From: Azoarcus sp.
Lineage (GTDB): Bacteria; Pseudomonadota; Gammaproteobacteria; Burkholderiales; Rhodocyclaceae
Assembly: GCA_030656215.1 (NCBI GenBank)
Contig: JAUSOD010000062.1
Coordinates: forward strand, 49,545-113,544
Reading direction: 5' to 3'
Length of the DNA stretch: 64,000 nucleotides
Below, in pieces: positions 32,535-43,696 of this stretch (its first letter is position 1; each line of letters opens with the position of its first letter). The position numbers and the translations under genes were made by a program. Under the pieces are notes generated by a model. The model made no database searches and was not told the origin of the DNA. It saw nothing but the letters and a program-made list of their open reading frames with translations.

Positions 32535-33860
32535 GTGGATAGCAATACCTTCTGGCGCAACGAATGGAAGCCGCTCGGCTTCATTGTCGCGGCTTTCCTG
32601 GCCTGTTTTTATCTGCCGGTCGAGGCCATCCAGGGCTGGGATCGGCTGCACAACGCATTCTGGGAAGCGCTCTACCTGGTGCGCTGGTATGCGGAAGAGC
32701 ACGTCCTGCTCTGCCTGATCCCTGCCTTCTTCATCGCCGGCGCGATTGCGGTCTTCGTCAGCCAGGCGGCGGTAATGAAGTACCTCGGCCCGGCGGCGCC
32801 CAAGGGCCTGGCCTACGGGGTGGCGTCGGTGTCGGGCACCATTCTGGCGGTGTGTTCATGCACCGTGCTGCCGCTCTTTGCCGGCATCTATCGTATGGGT
32901 GCGGGCCTCGGTCCGGCGATTGCCTTCCTGTACTCGGGGCCGGCGATCAATGTGCTGGCGATCATCCTGACCGCGCGCATCCTGGGCCCCGAACTTGGCG
33001 TGGCACGCGGCATCGGTGCGGTGGTGTTCAGCGTCGTCATCGGCCTGATGATGGCCTTTCTGTTCCGCAAGGAGGAACTGGAGAAGATCAATCGCCAACT
33101 CGTGCTGCCTGATGATACCGCCACCCGTCCGCTGTGGCAGAACGCCGTCTTCTTCGGCGTGCTGGTCGCCATCCTGGTGTTTGCCAACTGGGCAAAGCCG
33201 GAAACGGACGTCGGCATCTGGTACGCCATCTACGCCGCAAAATGGTGGGTGACGGGCTTCTTTGGTCTGGCACTCGCGGCAATCCTCGTCGGCTGGATGA
33301 AGATGTCGCGCACCCGGGTGCTGCTGGTGTCGGCGGCAGGCGTCGCGGCTGCGATCCTGTTCGGCGAACAGCCGCTGGTGGCGTTCAGCCTGCTGGTCAT
33401 CGGTCTGTCGTGGATCACCAGCACCGACAAGGGCGAGGGCGCGACCTGGTTCGGCTCGTCGTGGGACTACGCCAAGAAAATCCTGCCGCTGCTGCTGATC
33501 GGTGTGCTGATTGCCGGCGCGCTGCTCGGTCGTCCCGGGCAGGAAGGGCTGATCCCGTCGGAATGGGTGGCGTGGGCGGTGGGCGGCAACTCGCTCTCGG
33601 CCAATTTCTTCGCCGCCTTTGCCGGTGCCTTCATGTACTTCGCCACCCTCACCGAAGTGCCCATCGTCCAGGGATTGATCGGCAACGGCATGGGGGAGGG
33701 GCCCGCGCTCGCGCTACTGCTTGCCGGTCCCGCCCTGTCCTTGCCCAACATGCTGGTGATCCGTAGCGTGCTGGGTACCCAAAAGACCCTGACCTTTGTT
33801 GCGCTGGTGGTGGTGATGGCGACGCTGTGCGGGATGTTGTACGGGATGTGGATCGCTTAG
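32535..33860 (+). CDS. DUF318/ArsP-type permease
   Basis: A 441-aa polytopic membrane protein of the YraQ/ArsP superfamily, members of which export organoarsenicals or metal ions. The signature AVCSCTVLPLFAGIYRMGAG with its CxC pair and FLYSGPAINVLAI is in the first half, and a second inverted half has FATLTEVPIVQGL and LLLAGPALSLPNML. The start is GTG 32535, preceded by GAGAGG; the ATG at 32493 has no site. Substrate is not decided by sequence: trivalent organoarsenical, or divalent metal as for the SO_0444 subfamily. Confidence 0.83.
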   Translation: MDSNTFWRNEWKPLGFIVAAFLACFYLPVEAIQGWDRLHNAFWEALYLVRWYAEEHVLLCLIPAFFIAGAIAVFVSQAAVMKYLGPAAPKGLAYGVASVSGTILAVCSCTVLPLFAGIYRMGAGLGPAIAFLYSGPAINVLAIILTARILGPELGVARGIGAVVFSVVIGLMMAFLFRKEELEKINRQLVLPDDTATRPLWQNAVFFGVLVAILVFANWAKPETDVGIWYAIYAAKWWVTGFFGLALAAILVGWMKMSRTRVLLVSAAGVAAAILFGEQPLVAFSLLVIGLSWITSTDKGEGATWFGSSWDYAKKILPLLLIGVLIAGALLGRPGQEGLIPSEWVAWAVGGNSLSANFFAAFAGAFMYFATLTEVPIVQGLIGNGMGEGPALALLLAGPALSLPNMLVIRSVLGTQKTLTFVALVVVMATLCGMLYGMWIA

Positions 33861-33866
33861 TTTTCC

Positions 33867-34172
33867 ATGAGTGAGCTTGGGGCGCTCGATGGGGTGCCTG
33901 CCCGGATAGACCTCGACGAAGTGGGAAAAGCGCTAGCTCGCGTTCCCGGGGTGAAGGAGGTCCATGATCTTCACGTCTGGCTGATTTCTTCGGAGAAGGT
34001 GGCGCTGTCCGCTCACGTTCGCGTTGCGAGCCTCCCGTCCTGGCCGGACACCCTGCGGGGGTTGACCGAGGTCGCGGCGCATGAGGGGATTCAACATGTC
34101 ACATTCCAGGCCGAGCTGCACGGTGGAGCACCCCAACCAATACGTTTTTCCCGGAATCCACAGGCGCGCTGA
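33867..34172 (+). pseudogene. C-terminal remnant of a CDF (CzcD-type) cation transporter
   Basis: A 101-codon frame whose sequence (GVPARIDLDEVGKALARVPG, VKEVHDLHVWLISS, VALSAHV) is the cytoplasmic C-terminal domain of cation diffusion facilitators. All transmembrane spans are absent: the frame begins 6 bp after the permease stop. It cannot transport by itself. It has an ATG at its start, so it might still be translated as a stray metal-binding domain. Confidence 0.8.
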
Positions 34173-34254
34173 CCATGAACGCTTGTGACATGCCCCGTTG
34201 CTCGCCGAGGCGGCTGCGCTGACAGACGATGTCGAAAATCATCCAGAAAAAGTC

Positions 34255-34276
34255 CTGAAGCCGGCAGCGGCTTCAG
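34255..34276 (-). terminator. Intrinsic terminator of the 34881-34273 gene pair
   Basis: An 8-bp stem (CTGAAGCC with GGCTTCAG). On the minus strand it is followed by a GACTTTTTC T-run. The stop of the redox-like gene lies within the stem. Confidence 0.7.
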
Positions 34277-34551
34277 TCGACGCGCACAAACTGCCGCAGC
34301 CAGTCTTCAATTTCTTCTGTGCGCGGCGGGCCGCGAAGGGCGATCATTCCGTTTAGCAGAACGGCGGGCGTTTGTTCAAACGGAATACCCGCCGCCTCGG
34401 CATCCTTGCGTATCTCCAGATCGAGCACAAGGCCCAGGCCGGCGGCAGCGCAGGACAAGCGCTTTTCCAGCCGCAGCAGCGGCTCACCGCTACCGACCAA
34501 GATCAGGTGGATCACGGGGGCGCCGGGCGTTCCCGCGCGGAGGCCAGACAC
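34273..34551 (-). CDS. Thioredoxin-fold protein lacking its CxxC
   Basis: A 92-aa protein with the layout of small TM0996/glutaredoxin-like proteins: a strand IHLILVGSGEP, a helix with one Cys (LEKRLSCAAAG), and a cis-Pro strand FEQTPAVLLNGMIALRGPP. Where relatives have GTGCxxC this one has GSGEPLL, so the redox pair is gone. The start is GTG. It follows the periplasmic-protein gene by 18 bp and is presumably co-transcribed. Function unknown. Confidence 0.6.
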   Translation of the reverse strand: MSGLRAGTPGAPVIHLILVGSGEPLLRLEKRLSCAAAGLGLVLDLEIRKDAEAAGIPFEQTPAVLLNGMIALRGPPRTEEIEDWLRQFVRVD

Positions 34552-34569
34552 TTGTGCGGCGGGGTGAAA

Positions 34570-34881
34570 TTACTTGAGGATGCCGCGCATCTTCATGTTG
34601 TCGCAGCCATAGCCGGAACCCATGGCCGGCAGGGTCAGGCCTTTCTCCTTGGCGCGCGGCTCCATCTGAGCGTGCTGCTCCTGCTGATAGGTATTACATT
34701 CGTCATAAGTCTTGAAGCTGCGCATCTTGGCCTGGTGCTCTGTGCGCTCTTCGGGGGTCATTAGCTGCCACCCGGAGGTGTTGCTCTGGTCTGCAGACCA
34801 GGGTCCTGCAGCCAGCGCCTGGCTGGAGATGGTGAGGGTGACGCCGGTCAGGATGGCTGCGAGTACAGAATTGGGTTTCAT
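34570..34881 (-). CDS. Small secreted hypothetical protein
   Basis: A 103-aa product with a signal peptide (MKPNSVLAAILTGVTLTISSQ, then ALAA). The mature part has WQLMTPEERTEHQAKMRSFK, YDECNTYQQEQHAQM and a C-terminal GYGCDNMKMRGILK, so two cysteines that could form a disulfide and several His/Met residues. I know similar unnamed proteins from metal-resistance loci, but no function. An in-frame Met 31 codons upstream is rejected because it would bury the signal peptide; GGAA before ATG 34881 supports this start. Confidence 0.65.
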   Translation of the reverse strand: MKPNSVLAAILTGVTLTISSQALAAGPWSADQSNTSGWQLMTPEERTEHQAKMRSFKTYDECNTYQQEQHAQMEPRAKEKGLTLPAMGSGYGCDNMKMRGILK

Positions 34882-35178
34882 GGCATGTTCCTTCCAAGTG
34901 AAGTGGCAAAGTGCTGCAAGTTCATCCCCCTTGAGACAAGGCTGACTCGCGTACCGATTTTGGGAACTGGGCAAGAATTACGCTGTACGCCACCGTACAT
35001 AGGCCTACAGAGGCCTGGGGGCACCCGGTGAGGGTGCGTTCCTCCTGTCAGGCGATGCCGTAGTAGCGCTTGATGCGTCCGGCCAGGCGCACGTAACCGA
35101 TCAGGACCGCGTCAACCGACGGTGCGCCCATCGCACCCTCGAACTGCGTGGCATCAAAACGGCAGCATTGCGGGTGCG
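34882..35178. other. Remnant-rich intergenic stretch
   Basis: No intact gene. A minus-strand frame ends at 35048 with FDATQFEGAMGAPSVDAVLI and GRIKRYYGIA, which reads like a real protein C-terminus that I could not assign. The part 34882-35047 shows nothing recognisable beyond the promoter region of the secreted protein. Confidence 0.45.
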
Positions 35179-35385
35179 CTATGACGCGCCCCCCGGGCCA
35201 CGTAGAGTAAATTCGCGGGGCCCGGCATGCGCAACGGATGAGTAACACCGAAACGCCAGCAGGCCGACGAGCAGGCTCATGTCGGCGCCGCGCCGCGCAA
35301 GCCGCGCCGACATGAGCGCAAGCGCCGCCAGGTCTGGCAGGCTGCTGTCGAAACGCAGTTCACCGCAGAGGCCGAGGCCGCACAT
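35179..35385 (-). pseudogene. N-terminal remnant of a class II glutamine amidotransferase
   Basis: A 68-codon frame that starts MCGLGLCGELRFDSSLPDLA, then LARRG. This is the start of asparagine-synthase-like amidotransferases (catalytic Cys2, family form MCGLCGELRFDG). After about 40 residues the similarity stops and the frame closes. It overlaps the P-type ATPase stop by 26 bases and has an AAGGAA site, so it may be translated, but the enzyme is gone. Confidence 0.6.
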
Positions 35386-37987
35386 CCGGAGTTCCTTTTT
35401 TCTTCGCGTTATCATCCGCCATCCGGCGCGCCTGCTTGATGCCCTCGGACCACAGCACGCTCAGCAGTCCGAGCGCTGCCGCCGCCGCCAGTTCACCCAA
35501 CGGCAAGGGTGCGAAGCGCAACATGCTCACGGCCCAGGGCACGTATAGCGCGCCAAGCAGCAGCGCCAGTGCCAGGCCGATGACGATCCACAGCGTGAGG
35601 TTCGGCGTGCGTAGCGTGATCCATATCGGCTTCGTGACCGAGCGGTTCGATAGAATCAGCGCCAGGTTGGCCACCACCAGCGTGGCGAAGGCGAATGCGC
35701 GCGCCTCGTTCTCGGGCAAGCGGTGCTCCGCCCAGGCGTAGCCGGCCAGCACCAGCCCAAGCACGCCCAGTCCCTGCAGCAGCGCCAGCCACAGCGTTGC
35801 GCCACCGAACAGCGGCGCGTCGGCATCACGCGGTGGGCGCTGCATCACATCGGCCTCGGCCGGTTCGTTCTCGAAGGCGAGCGAGCAGGCCGGGTCGATG
35901 ATCAGTTCGAGGAAGGCGATGTGCATCGGGTACAGCAGAGCGGGCCAGCCCAGCATCACGGGCAGCAAGGCCATGCCGGCGATCGGCACGTGCACCGCAA
36001 GGATGTAAGACATCGATTTGCGCAGGTTGTCGAAGATGCGCCGGCCCAAGCGCACTGCGCGCACGATCGCGGTGAAGTCGTCATCGAGCAGCACCAGCGC
36101 GGCGGCCTCGCGCGCGACGTCGGTGCCGCGGCCACCCATGGCCATGCCAACATGCGCTGCACGCAGTGCTGGTGCGTCGTTGACGCCGTCGCCGGTCATC
36201 GCGACGATTTCGCCGTTGGCCTTGAGCGCTTGCACGATGCGCAGCTTCTGCTCGGGCGCGATGCGCGCGCAGACGCTGACGGTGTGCATGCGCTGACGCA
36301 GGCCTTCGTCATTGAGGGCGGTCATCTCGTCGCCCGAAAGCACTTCGCTCGCGTTCTCGGCCAAGCCGGCCTGGTGGGCGATCGTCCGCGCTGTGGCCGG
36401 GTAGTCTCCGGTGATCATCACCACCCGAATGCCAGCAGCCCGAAACTCGGCGATCGCACGGGGTACCTGGGCGCGGAGCGGGTCAGCCAGCCCGAGCAGG
36501 CCGACAAACTCGAAGTCGAAGTCGTGCTCCGACGCTGGCCAGTCCTGGCTCGCAAAGCGCCCCTGGGCCACCGCCAGCACCCGCAGGCCCTTGGCAGCGA
36601 GCGCATCGACGGCAGTGGCAATGCGCGTCTGCGCTGACTCGTCCAGGTGGCACAGATCGACGACCGCCTCGGGCGCGCCCTTGGCCGACACAACCTGCGC
36701 GCCTTCCGCGGGCGCCGACCACACGTGCGACATGGCGCGCAGTGCCGGGCTCAGCGCATAGGTCTGCACTAGCGTCCAGTCGTGGTGCAAGTGTTCTGTT
36801 TGCGCCAGGAACTGGGCCCCCAACTGGTGAAACGCCTTCTCCATCGGGTCGAACGGGTCGACCACGCTGGCGAGGATCGAATGTTCGACCAGGGTGTGAA
36901 ACGCCTCCGGCAATTCACCGGTCGCCAGGCCGGCGACCTCCACCTGCGCATCCAACGCCACGCCACCGGCCACAAGGTGCGACACCGTCATGCGGTTCTC
37001 GGTCAGCGTGCCGGTTTTGTCGGTGCACAGTACGGTGGTCGCACCCAAGGTCTCGATCGCGTTGATGCGTCGCGTCAGCACACCTTCGCGCGACAGGCGT
37101 CGTGCACCCAGTGCGGGGAAGATCGTCAGCACCACCGGGTATTCCTCGGGCAACATGGCCATCGCCAGCGCGATGCCCGCCAGCACGGCCTGCAGCCAGT
37201 CGCCGCGCAGCAGTCCGTGGACCAGCACCAGCCCCAGACTCATCGCCAGCGCCAGCAGCGCCAGATTGCGCACCAGCGTGGCGGTCTGCTTCTGCAGCGG
37301 CGAGCGTTCGGTCTCCAAGGTGCCGAGCGCCGTGCCAATGCGGCCGATTTCGCTGCGCGCGCCGGTGGCGGTGACGCGTGCAAGGCCATGGCCCTGCACC
37401 ACCAGCGTGCCGGCGAAGACCGAAGGCAGGTCGTCACCGCCAGGGCGCGCCGCTGTGCCTACTTTCGGGCCAGGGGGTTGTGAATCGCCGTTCGCGGCAA
37501 GTTTGCTCACCGGCACGGCCTCCCCGGTGAGCAAGGATTCGTCCACCTGCAAGCCGTCGGCCTGGAGCAGCCAGGCATCGGCCGGCACGCGGTCGCCTTC
37601 CTTGAGTTGCAGCAGGTCGTCGCGCACCACGTCGCGACCGGCGATACGCATTGCTTGCCCGTCGCGGACCACCAACGCGCGCGGGCTGGTCAGATCCCGC
37701 AGGGCGTCGATAGCGCGCTCGGTTGTGCCCTCCTGGTAAAGCGTCAGGCCGAGCGTGACTAGCACGAAACCGAAGAGGGTCAGTCCTTCCTGCAAGTCGC
37801 CGAATACCAGGTAGAGCGTGCCTGCGGCGAGCAGCAGCAGGAACATCGGTTCGCGCACGGTTTCGCCGGCGATGGCAAGCAGCGTGCGTCGCTGACCGCC
37901 GGGCAGCGCGTTGGGGCCATCGGCGGCCAGCCGCCGGGCCGCCTCTGCGCTGCTCAAGCCGGCTTCGGCAGGGCTTGTGTCAGCCAC
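35360..37987 (-). CDS. P2-type cation-transporting ATPase
   Basis: An intact 875-aa ATPase. The actuator motif LLTGEAVPVSK is at about residues 153-162, the ion-path motif is MLPEEYPVVL in span 4, phosphorylation is at Asp323 in CTDKTGTLT, and the hinge VAMTGDGVNDAPAL is present. The C-terminal cation-ATPase domain follows. No N-terminal CxxC metal-binding domain is present, so it is not a P1B heavy-metal pump; calcium or another divalent or monovalent cation is more likely. It starts with GTG overlapping the stop of the 86-aa gene, so the two are coupled. Confidence 0.9.
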   Translation of the reverse strand: MADTSPAEAGLSSAEAARRLAADGPNALPGGQRRTLLAIAGETVREPMFLLLLAAGTLYLVFGDLQEGLTLFGFVLVTLGLTLYQEGTTERAIDALRDLTSPRALVVRDGQAMRIAGRDVVRDDLLQLKEGDRVPADAWLLQADGLQVDESLLTGEAVPVSKLAANGDSQPPGPKVGTAARPGGDDLPSVFAGTLVVQGHGLARVTATGARSEIGRIGTALGTLETERSPLQKQTATLVRNLALLALAMSLGLVLVHGLLRGDWLQAVLAGIALAMAMLPEEYPVVLTIFPALGARRLSREGVLTRRINAIETLGATTVLCTDKTGTLTENRMTVSHLVAGGVALDAQVEVAGLATGELPEAFHTLVEHSILASVVDPFDPMEKAFHQLGAQFLAQTEHLHHDWTLVQTYALSPALRAMSHVWSAPAEGAQVVSAKGAPEAVVDLCHLDESAQTRIATAVDALAAKGLRVLAVAQGRFASQDWPASEHDFDFEFVGLLGLADPLRAQVPRAIAEFRAAGIRVVMITGDYPATARTIAHQAGLAENASEVLSGDEMTALNDEGLRQRMHTVSVCARIAPEQKLRIVQALKANGEIVAMTGDGVNDAPALRAAHVGMAMGGRGTDVAREAAALVLLDDDFTAIVRAVRLGRRIFDNLRKSMSYILAVHVPIAGMALLPVMLGWPALLYPMHIAFLELIIDPACSLAFENEPAEADVMQRPPRDADAPLFGGATLWLALLQGLGVLGLVLAGYAWAEHRLPENEARAFAFATLVVANLALILSNRSVTKPIWITLRTPNLTLWIVIGLALALLLGALYVPWAVSMLRFAPLPLGELAAAAALGLLSVLWSEGIKQARRMADDNAKKKGTPDVRPRPLR

Positions 37988-38240
37988 GGTGCGCACAGAG
38001 CTCGAAGGCACGCAGGTTGCGGTCCTGCCACGCCGAGCGCAGTGCGTGGAACACGTCAAACAGCTCGGAGCGCTGCGTCGCGAAGGCCTTGGATCGCATG
38101 TGCTTGTGGATCAGCGCCGCGCCCACCTGTACCGATTTTTCGATGGCCGCAGGCACCGAGCGGGCGGCCTGACTGACACGCTGGGCCGCCTCGCCGTATT
38201 TTTGGCGTACGGTGTTTTCGACGACGATGTCGGTGGGCAT
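37980..38240 (-). CDS. Small helical protein coupled to the P-type ATPase
   Basis: An 86-aa protein, MPTDIVVENTVRQKYGEAAQ and onward, predicted all-helical with one Cys near the end (FELCAHRG). A GGAGGCCCTC site precedes ATG 38240. Its TGA overlaps the ATPase GTG start. The first 20 residues resemble the start of arsenite methyltransferases (KYGEAA), but the rest does not, so I draw no function from that. Confidence 0.6.
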   Translation of the reverse strand: MPTDIVVENTVRQKYGEAAQRVSQAARSVPAAIEKSVQVGAALIHKHMRSKAFATQRSELFDVFHALRSAWQDRNLRAFELCAHRG

Positions 38241-38509
38241 GAGGGCCTCCGTTGGTAGATTCACGCGCCTGCGGCGGGCTTGGATTAGATAGTTCCCTTG
38301 GCAGCCGCTCGTCTGTTCGCTGGCGAACTTAGCTGGTCATCCACGTCGCACCGACCGGATAGACATGGCGTCGAACAAATCTTCGTGAATGCCGTTATTG
38401 CGGATGCAGTGAAACCTGGCGCCGAGTTCCTTGAGCCGTTCACCGACGTTGCCATCAGCGCGTGCGAGGCAGCGGGCCGGGACAAGCTGCTGGTGTAACG
38501 GGGCACCGT
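38241..38509. other. Intergenic stretch
   Basis: About 270 bases holding overlapping short frames on both strands. The plus-strand one contains VEQIFVNAVIADAVKPGAEF and looks protein-like, but it lacks a ribosome site and I cannot name it. No promoter stood out. Confidence 0.4.
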
Positions 38510-39891
<1,382 letters not shown>

Positions 39892-40125
39892 GGTGTTTCT
39901 CCTCGGGAAATCCTGCTTTGGACAGCCCCCACCCAACACGCGCTCGCCGCGACCGGAGGCAGCAGCACAACAAGCTCGAACGGCAAGTCGCCCAATCGAG
40001 GACAATCGATTATCCACCAACAGGCGCGGTGATTGTGTTGCCGTTGCGCATCGTCCTTGCTGACTTAGTGCTCCGAGTGGCCCAGAATCAGGAACGAGAT
40101 CAACAAAGCCTTGGAGCGCGTCATC

Positions 40126-41064
<939 letters not shown>

Positions 41065-41067
41065 GCG

Positions 41068-41382
41068 ATGACGCGAGATGACATTCTGAGCGGCGACGTG
41101 CTCGATGAGATCACCTTGAGCCTGGACGAACTGGCGCGGGCCTGCGCGATCGAGCCACAGTGGATCGTGGAGCGGATCGAAGCGGGGGTTCTGTGTGGCT
41201 CGCTCGAGGGCGAGCCAAGTTGCTGGACCTTTGTCAGCGCCGATCTGGCGCGTGTTCGCCAGCTGGTGGCGATAGAGCGGGATTTCGATGCCAATCCGGA
41301 ACTGGCTGCGCTGGTGGTGGACTTGATCGACGAGGTGCGTGCGCTCAGGGCCCAGCTCAAGGCCGCCGGTCTTCAGGCCTAG
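41068..41382 (+). CDS. cbpM: CbpA modulator CbpM
   Basis: MerR-like helical protein of 104 aa that inhibits CbpA by binding its J-domain. The pattern ITLSLDELARACAIEPQWIV, ERIEAG, FVSADLARVRQLVAIERDFD and the C-terminal helix DEVRALRAQL fits the family. It lies 3 bp after cbpA, the standard arrangement. Confidence 0.9.
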   Translation: MTRDDILSGDVLDEITLSLDELARACAIEPQWIVERIEAGVLCGSLEGEPSCWTFVSADLARVRQLVAIERDFDANPELAALVVDLIDEVRALRAQLKAAGLQA

Positions 41383-41404
41383 CGACCGATATTTCGGAGT
41401 CATC

Positions 41405-42100
41405 ATGTCGAGGATCCATACCGAACGTCACCGCACGCAGAGCATCGGCTGGCTGCGGGCTGCCGTTTTGGGCGCCAATGACGGCATCGTGTCCACGGCC
41501 AGCTTGATCATCGGCGTGGCGGCGGCCAACGCAACGCAGAGCGCCGTGCTGGTGGCGGGGGTGGCCGGGCTGGTGGCGGGCGCGATGTCGATGGCAGCGG
41601 GCGAGTACGTTTCGGTTAGTTCGCAGTCCGACACCGAGCAGGCCGACATTGCGCGCGAACGTGTGGAACTGGCGACTGACGGCGCCCGCGAAACCGAGGA
41701 GCTGGCCGGCATCTATGTGCGGCGCGGCCTCGACGCTGAGCTTGCGCAGCAGGTCGCCAGGCAGTTGATGGCCAAGGACGCCCTCGGCGCTCACACCCGC
41801 GACGAACTGGGTATTTCGGAGGTGGCGAGCGCGAGACCGCTGCAGGCAGCCATTGCTTCCGCACTGGCGTTCATCGTCGGTGCGGGCTTGCCCTTGTTCA
41901 GTGCGTGGGTGTCGCCCGAGCAATACCTGGTGCAGGTAGTGGGTGCCACGTCGCTGTTGTTTCTGGTGGTGCTTGGTGGCCTCGCAGCCTATACCGGCGG
42001 CGCCGGCATTATCCGGGGGATCATGCGTGTGAGCTTCTGGGGTGCGCTCGCGATGGCGATCACGGCGGGTGTCGGTAAGCTGTTTGGGGTGGCGGTGTGA
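41405..42100 (+). CDS. VIT1/CCC1 family iron/manganese transporter
   Basis: A 231-aa membrane protein with the VIT family signature: HRTQSIGWLRAAVLGANDGI in span 1, GAMSMAAGEYVSVSSQSDTE in span 2, then a cytoplasmic helical metal-binding region rich in Glu, and three further spans. Family members move Fe(II) or Mn(II) out of the cytosol. The start MSRIHTERH at 41405 has CGGAG upstream. It is 22 bp after cbpM, so it may share its transcript. Confidence 0.88.
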   Translation: MSRIHTERHRTQSIGWLRAAVLGANDGIVSTASLIIGVAAANATQSAVLVAGVAGLVAGAMSMAAGEYVSVSSQSDTEQADIARERVELATDGARETEELAGIYVRRGLDAELAQQVARQLMAKDALGAHTRDELGISEVASARPLQAAIASALAFIVGAGLPLFSAWVSPEQYLVQVVGATSLLFLVVLGGLAAYTGGAGIIRGIMRVSFWGALAMAITAGVGKLFGVAV

Positions 42101-42294
42101 TTGAGGCGATCGCTCAATGAGTTAGTGCCCCTGCGCGTTGCAGGAGGGCTGACTTGCCGATGCCTACCTGAATTTGGCCGATCGGTCCGAACAGCAGCAT
42201 CCATTCCCCCTGTCGTTCGTCTACCAGGCAAGAACGCGATGAAGGTGTCCGGGTGCACGGATGAACGGGACTTCATTGCGCCAAACTTGGAGCG

Positions 42295-42558
42295 ATGAGA
42301 ATGACTGAAATGGTTTTGCGCTGGCCGCAGCGCAGCCCCCGTCTGTTTCTGATGATGGCGGTCCTGCTGTGGTTCGGGCTGTATCAGGCCCTGATTCCGG
42401 CTTCGGAGGCGCTGGTTGCGTCCTTGCCAGTGGATCGTGACAGCCATCTGGGTGGCGCCTTGCAGTTCTTCTTCTACGACACACCCAAGGTGTTGATGGT
42501 GCTGACCGGCATCCTCATCGTCGGTTACGTGTTCAATCTTGTCCTGCAAATTGTTTGA
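42295..42558 (+). pseudogene. Truncated permease (N-terminal part)
   Basis: An 87-codon frame with two hydrophobic spans and the segment GALQFFFYDTPKVLMVLTGI, which is the N-terminal signature of YraQ-type DUF318 permeases. The remaining spans are missing: the frame ends 12 bp before the redox gene. Full permease plus CxxC protein is a familiar pair, so an internal deletion is likely. A TTGGAGCG site precedes the ATG, so a short two-span protein could still be made. Confidence 0.65.
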
Positions 42559-42570
42559 AGGAGTTTCATC

Positions 42571-42807
42571 ATGAAAGACATCAAGGTGCTCGGTACGGGC
42601 TGTGCCAATTGCAAATCCACCATTGCGCTGATCGAGCAGGTCGCACAGGCGAAGGGGGTAGAAGTGAAGCTCGAGAAGGTTGAAGAGTTGCGCGACATCA
42701 TGAGCTATGGCGTGATGACCACCCCCGGCGTGGTGATCGATGGCAAGGTGGTGCATGCTGGGGGGATTCCCGGCCGTGACAAGGTCGAAAAGTGGTTGCT
42801 TGCCTGA
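42571..42807 (+). CDS. CxxC redox protein of the TM0996/MTH895 family (paralogue)
   Basis: A 78-aa protein, MKDIKVLGTGCANCKSTIAL, with the CANC motif and IMSYGVMTTPGVVIDGKVVH. It is closely similar to the product of 39661-39891 and to the fragment at 43697. AAGGAG precedes the ATG. It follows the truncated permease by 12 bp. Confidence 0.87.
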   Translation: MKDIKVLGTGCANCKSTIALIEQVAQAKGVEVKLEKVEELRDIMSYGVMTTPGVVIDGKVVHAGGIPGRDKVEKWLLA

Positions 42808-42872
42808 GTCTTTGATTGACTACGCGTCCATTCAGGCGACAGCCGGGGAACGATGGCCAGAAGGAGAGTTTC

Positions 42873-43295
42873 ATGTCGGACAATGCGACCAAATTGAGCT
42901 TTACCGTTATCGCCCGGCGTGTCGATGCGCATGGTAGTGCAGCACGCTGCAAGGATGCCGAGATCGCTCTCGATACCGATCTCGGCGGTCGCCCGGACGC
43001 ATTCAATCCGGCCGAGTTGCTGTTAGCGGCGCTGTCGGCATGCATGATAAAGGGCATCGAGCGGGTTACGCCGATCCTGAAATTTCAGTTGCGCGGGGTC
43101 GAAGTTCGCGTGCATGGCGTACGCCAGGACGTGCCGCCGCGGATGGAGTCGATCGACTACGAGATCCTGGTGGATAGCGACGAAAGCGAGCAGCGTCTGG
43201 CCCTGCTCCACGACAACGTCAGGAAATACGGTACGGTGTTCAACACCGTCGCGCCCGGGACCGAGCTGACCGGGGTTTTGCGCCGCGCGAAGTAA
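42873..43295 (+). CDS. OsmC family protein
   Basis: A 140-aa protein with the OsmC/Ohr fold. The peroxidatic Cys lies in NPAELLLAALSACMIKGIE. In the position of the second, resolving Cys this protein has VFNTVAPGTEL without any Cys, so a normal peroxidase cycle is doubtful. An extra Cys sits at SAARCKDAE. The start at 42873 has AAGGAGAG 6 bases upstream; the ATG at 42816 lacks this. It follows the redox gene by 65 bp. Confidence 0.85.
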   Translation: MSDNATKLSFTVIARRVDAHGSAARCKDAEIALDTDLGGRPDAFNPAELLLAALSACMIKGIERVTPILKFQLRGVEVRVHGVRQDVPPRMESIDYEILVDSDESEQRLALLHDNVRKYGTVFNTVAPGTELTGVLRRAK

Positions 43296-43368
43296 TGGCG
43301 GCGTGTTTGGCGGATCGAAGTGCGGAAGGCACAGTGCCTCGGCGTCAAAGCGCTGGGGCCTGCTCGGT

Positions 43369-43599
43369 TTACCTTAGCGAGGCGTCGAGCTGGTCCACCA
43401 GTTCGGCCCAATCCGCATCCCGCAGGAGTTCTTCACGGATGAAGCTCGCCTGTCCCGCATTCCAGAAACCCGCGTCGGCAAGCTCCACTTCCGGTGCCAG
43501 CGGGCGGTTTGCCTCAATGAAGTTCTTGATGGCTTCGGACTCGCTGGGTAGCCCGAGTTGCTCGAACAGGTCCTTGAAAGCGTGCACGGGTTTTTCCAT
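43369..43599 (-). CDS. DUF2789 family protein
   Basis: A 76-aa acidic protein, MEKPVHAFKDLFEQLGLPSE, with FIEANRPLAPEVELADAGFW and ELLRDADWAELVDQLDASL. This is the DUF2789 pattern; function unknown. The start at 43599 has a GGAGATCG site, and the in-frame Met 14 codons upstream is rejected. Confidence 0.85.
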   Translation of the reverse strand: MEKPVHAFKDLFEQLGLPSESEAIKNFIEANRPLAPEVELADAGFWNAGQASFIREELLRDADWAELVDQLDASLR

Positions 43600-43696
43600 G
43601 GCGATCTCCGAATAAAGCATGAACAAAGGCCTCAGGCGCATACGCCCTTCGGCCGCAAGAAGGTGACACGAGCCCGGTGCCTGCGGTGCCGTCGCG

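Noticed and set aside
42102..42121. Inverted repeat ATTGAG...CTCAAT after the VIT-like gene
   Set aside because: Six-bp stem without a T-run; too weak to call a terminator.
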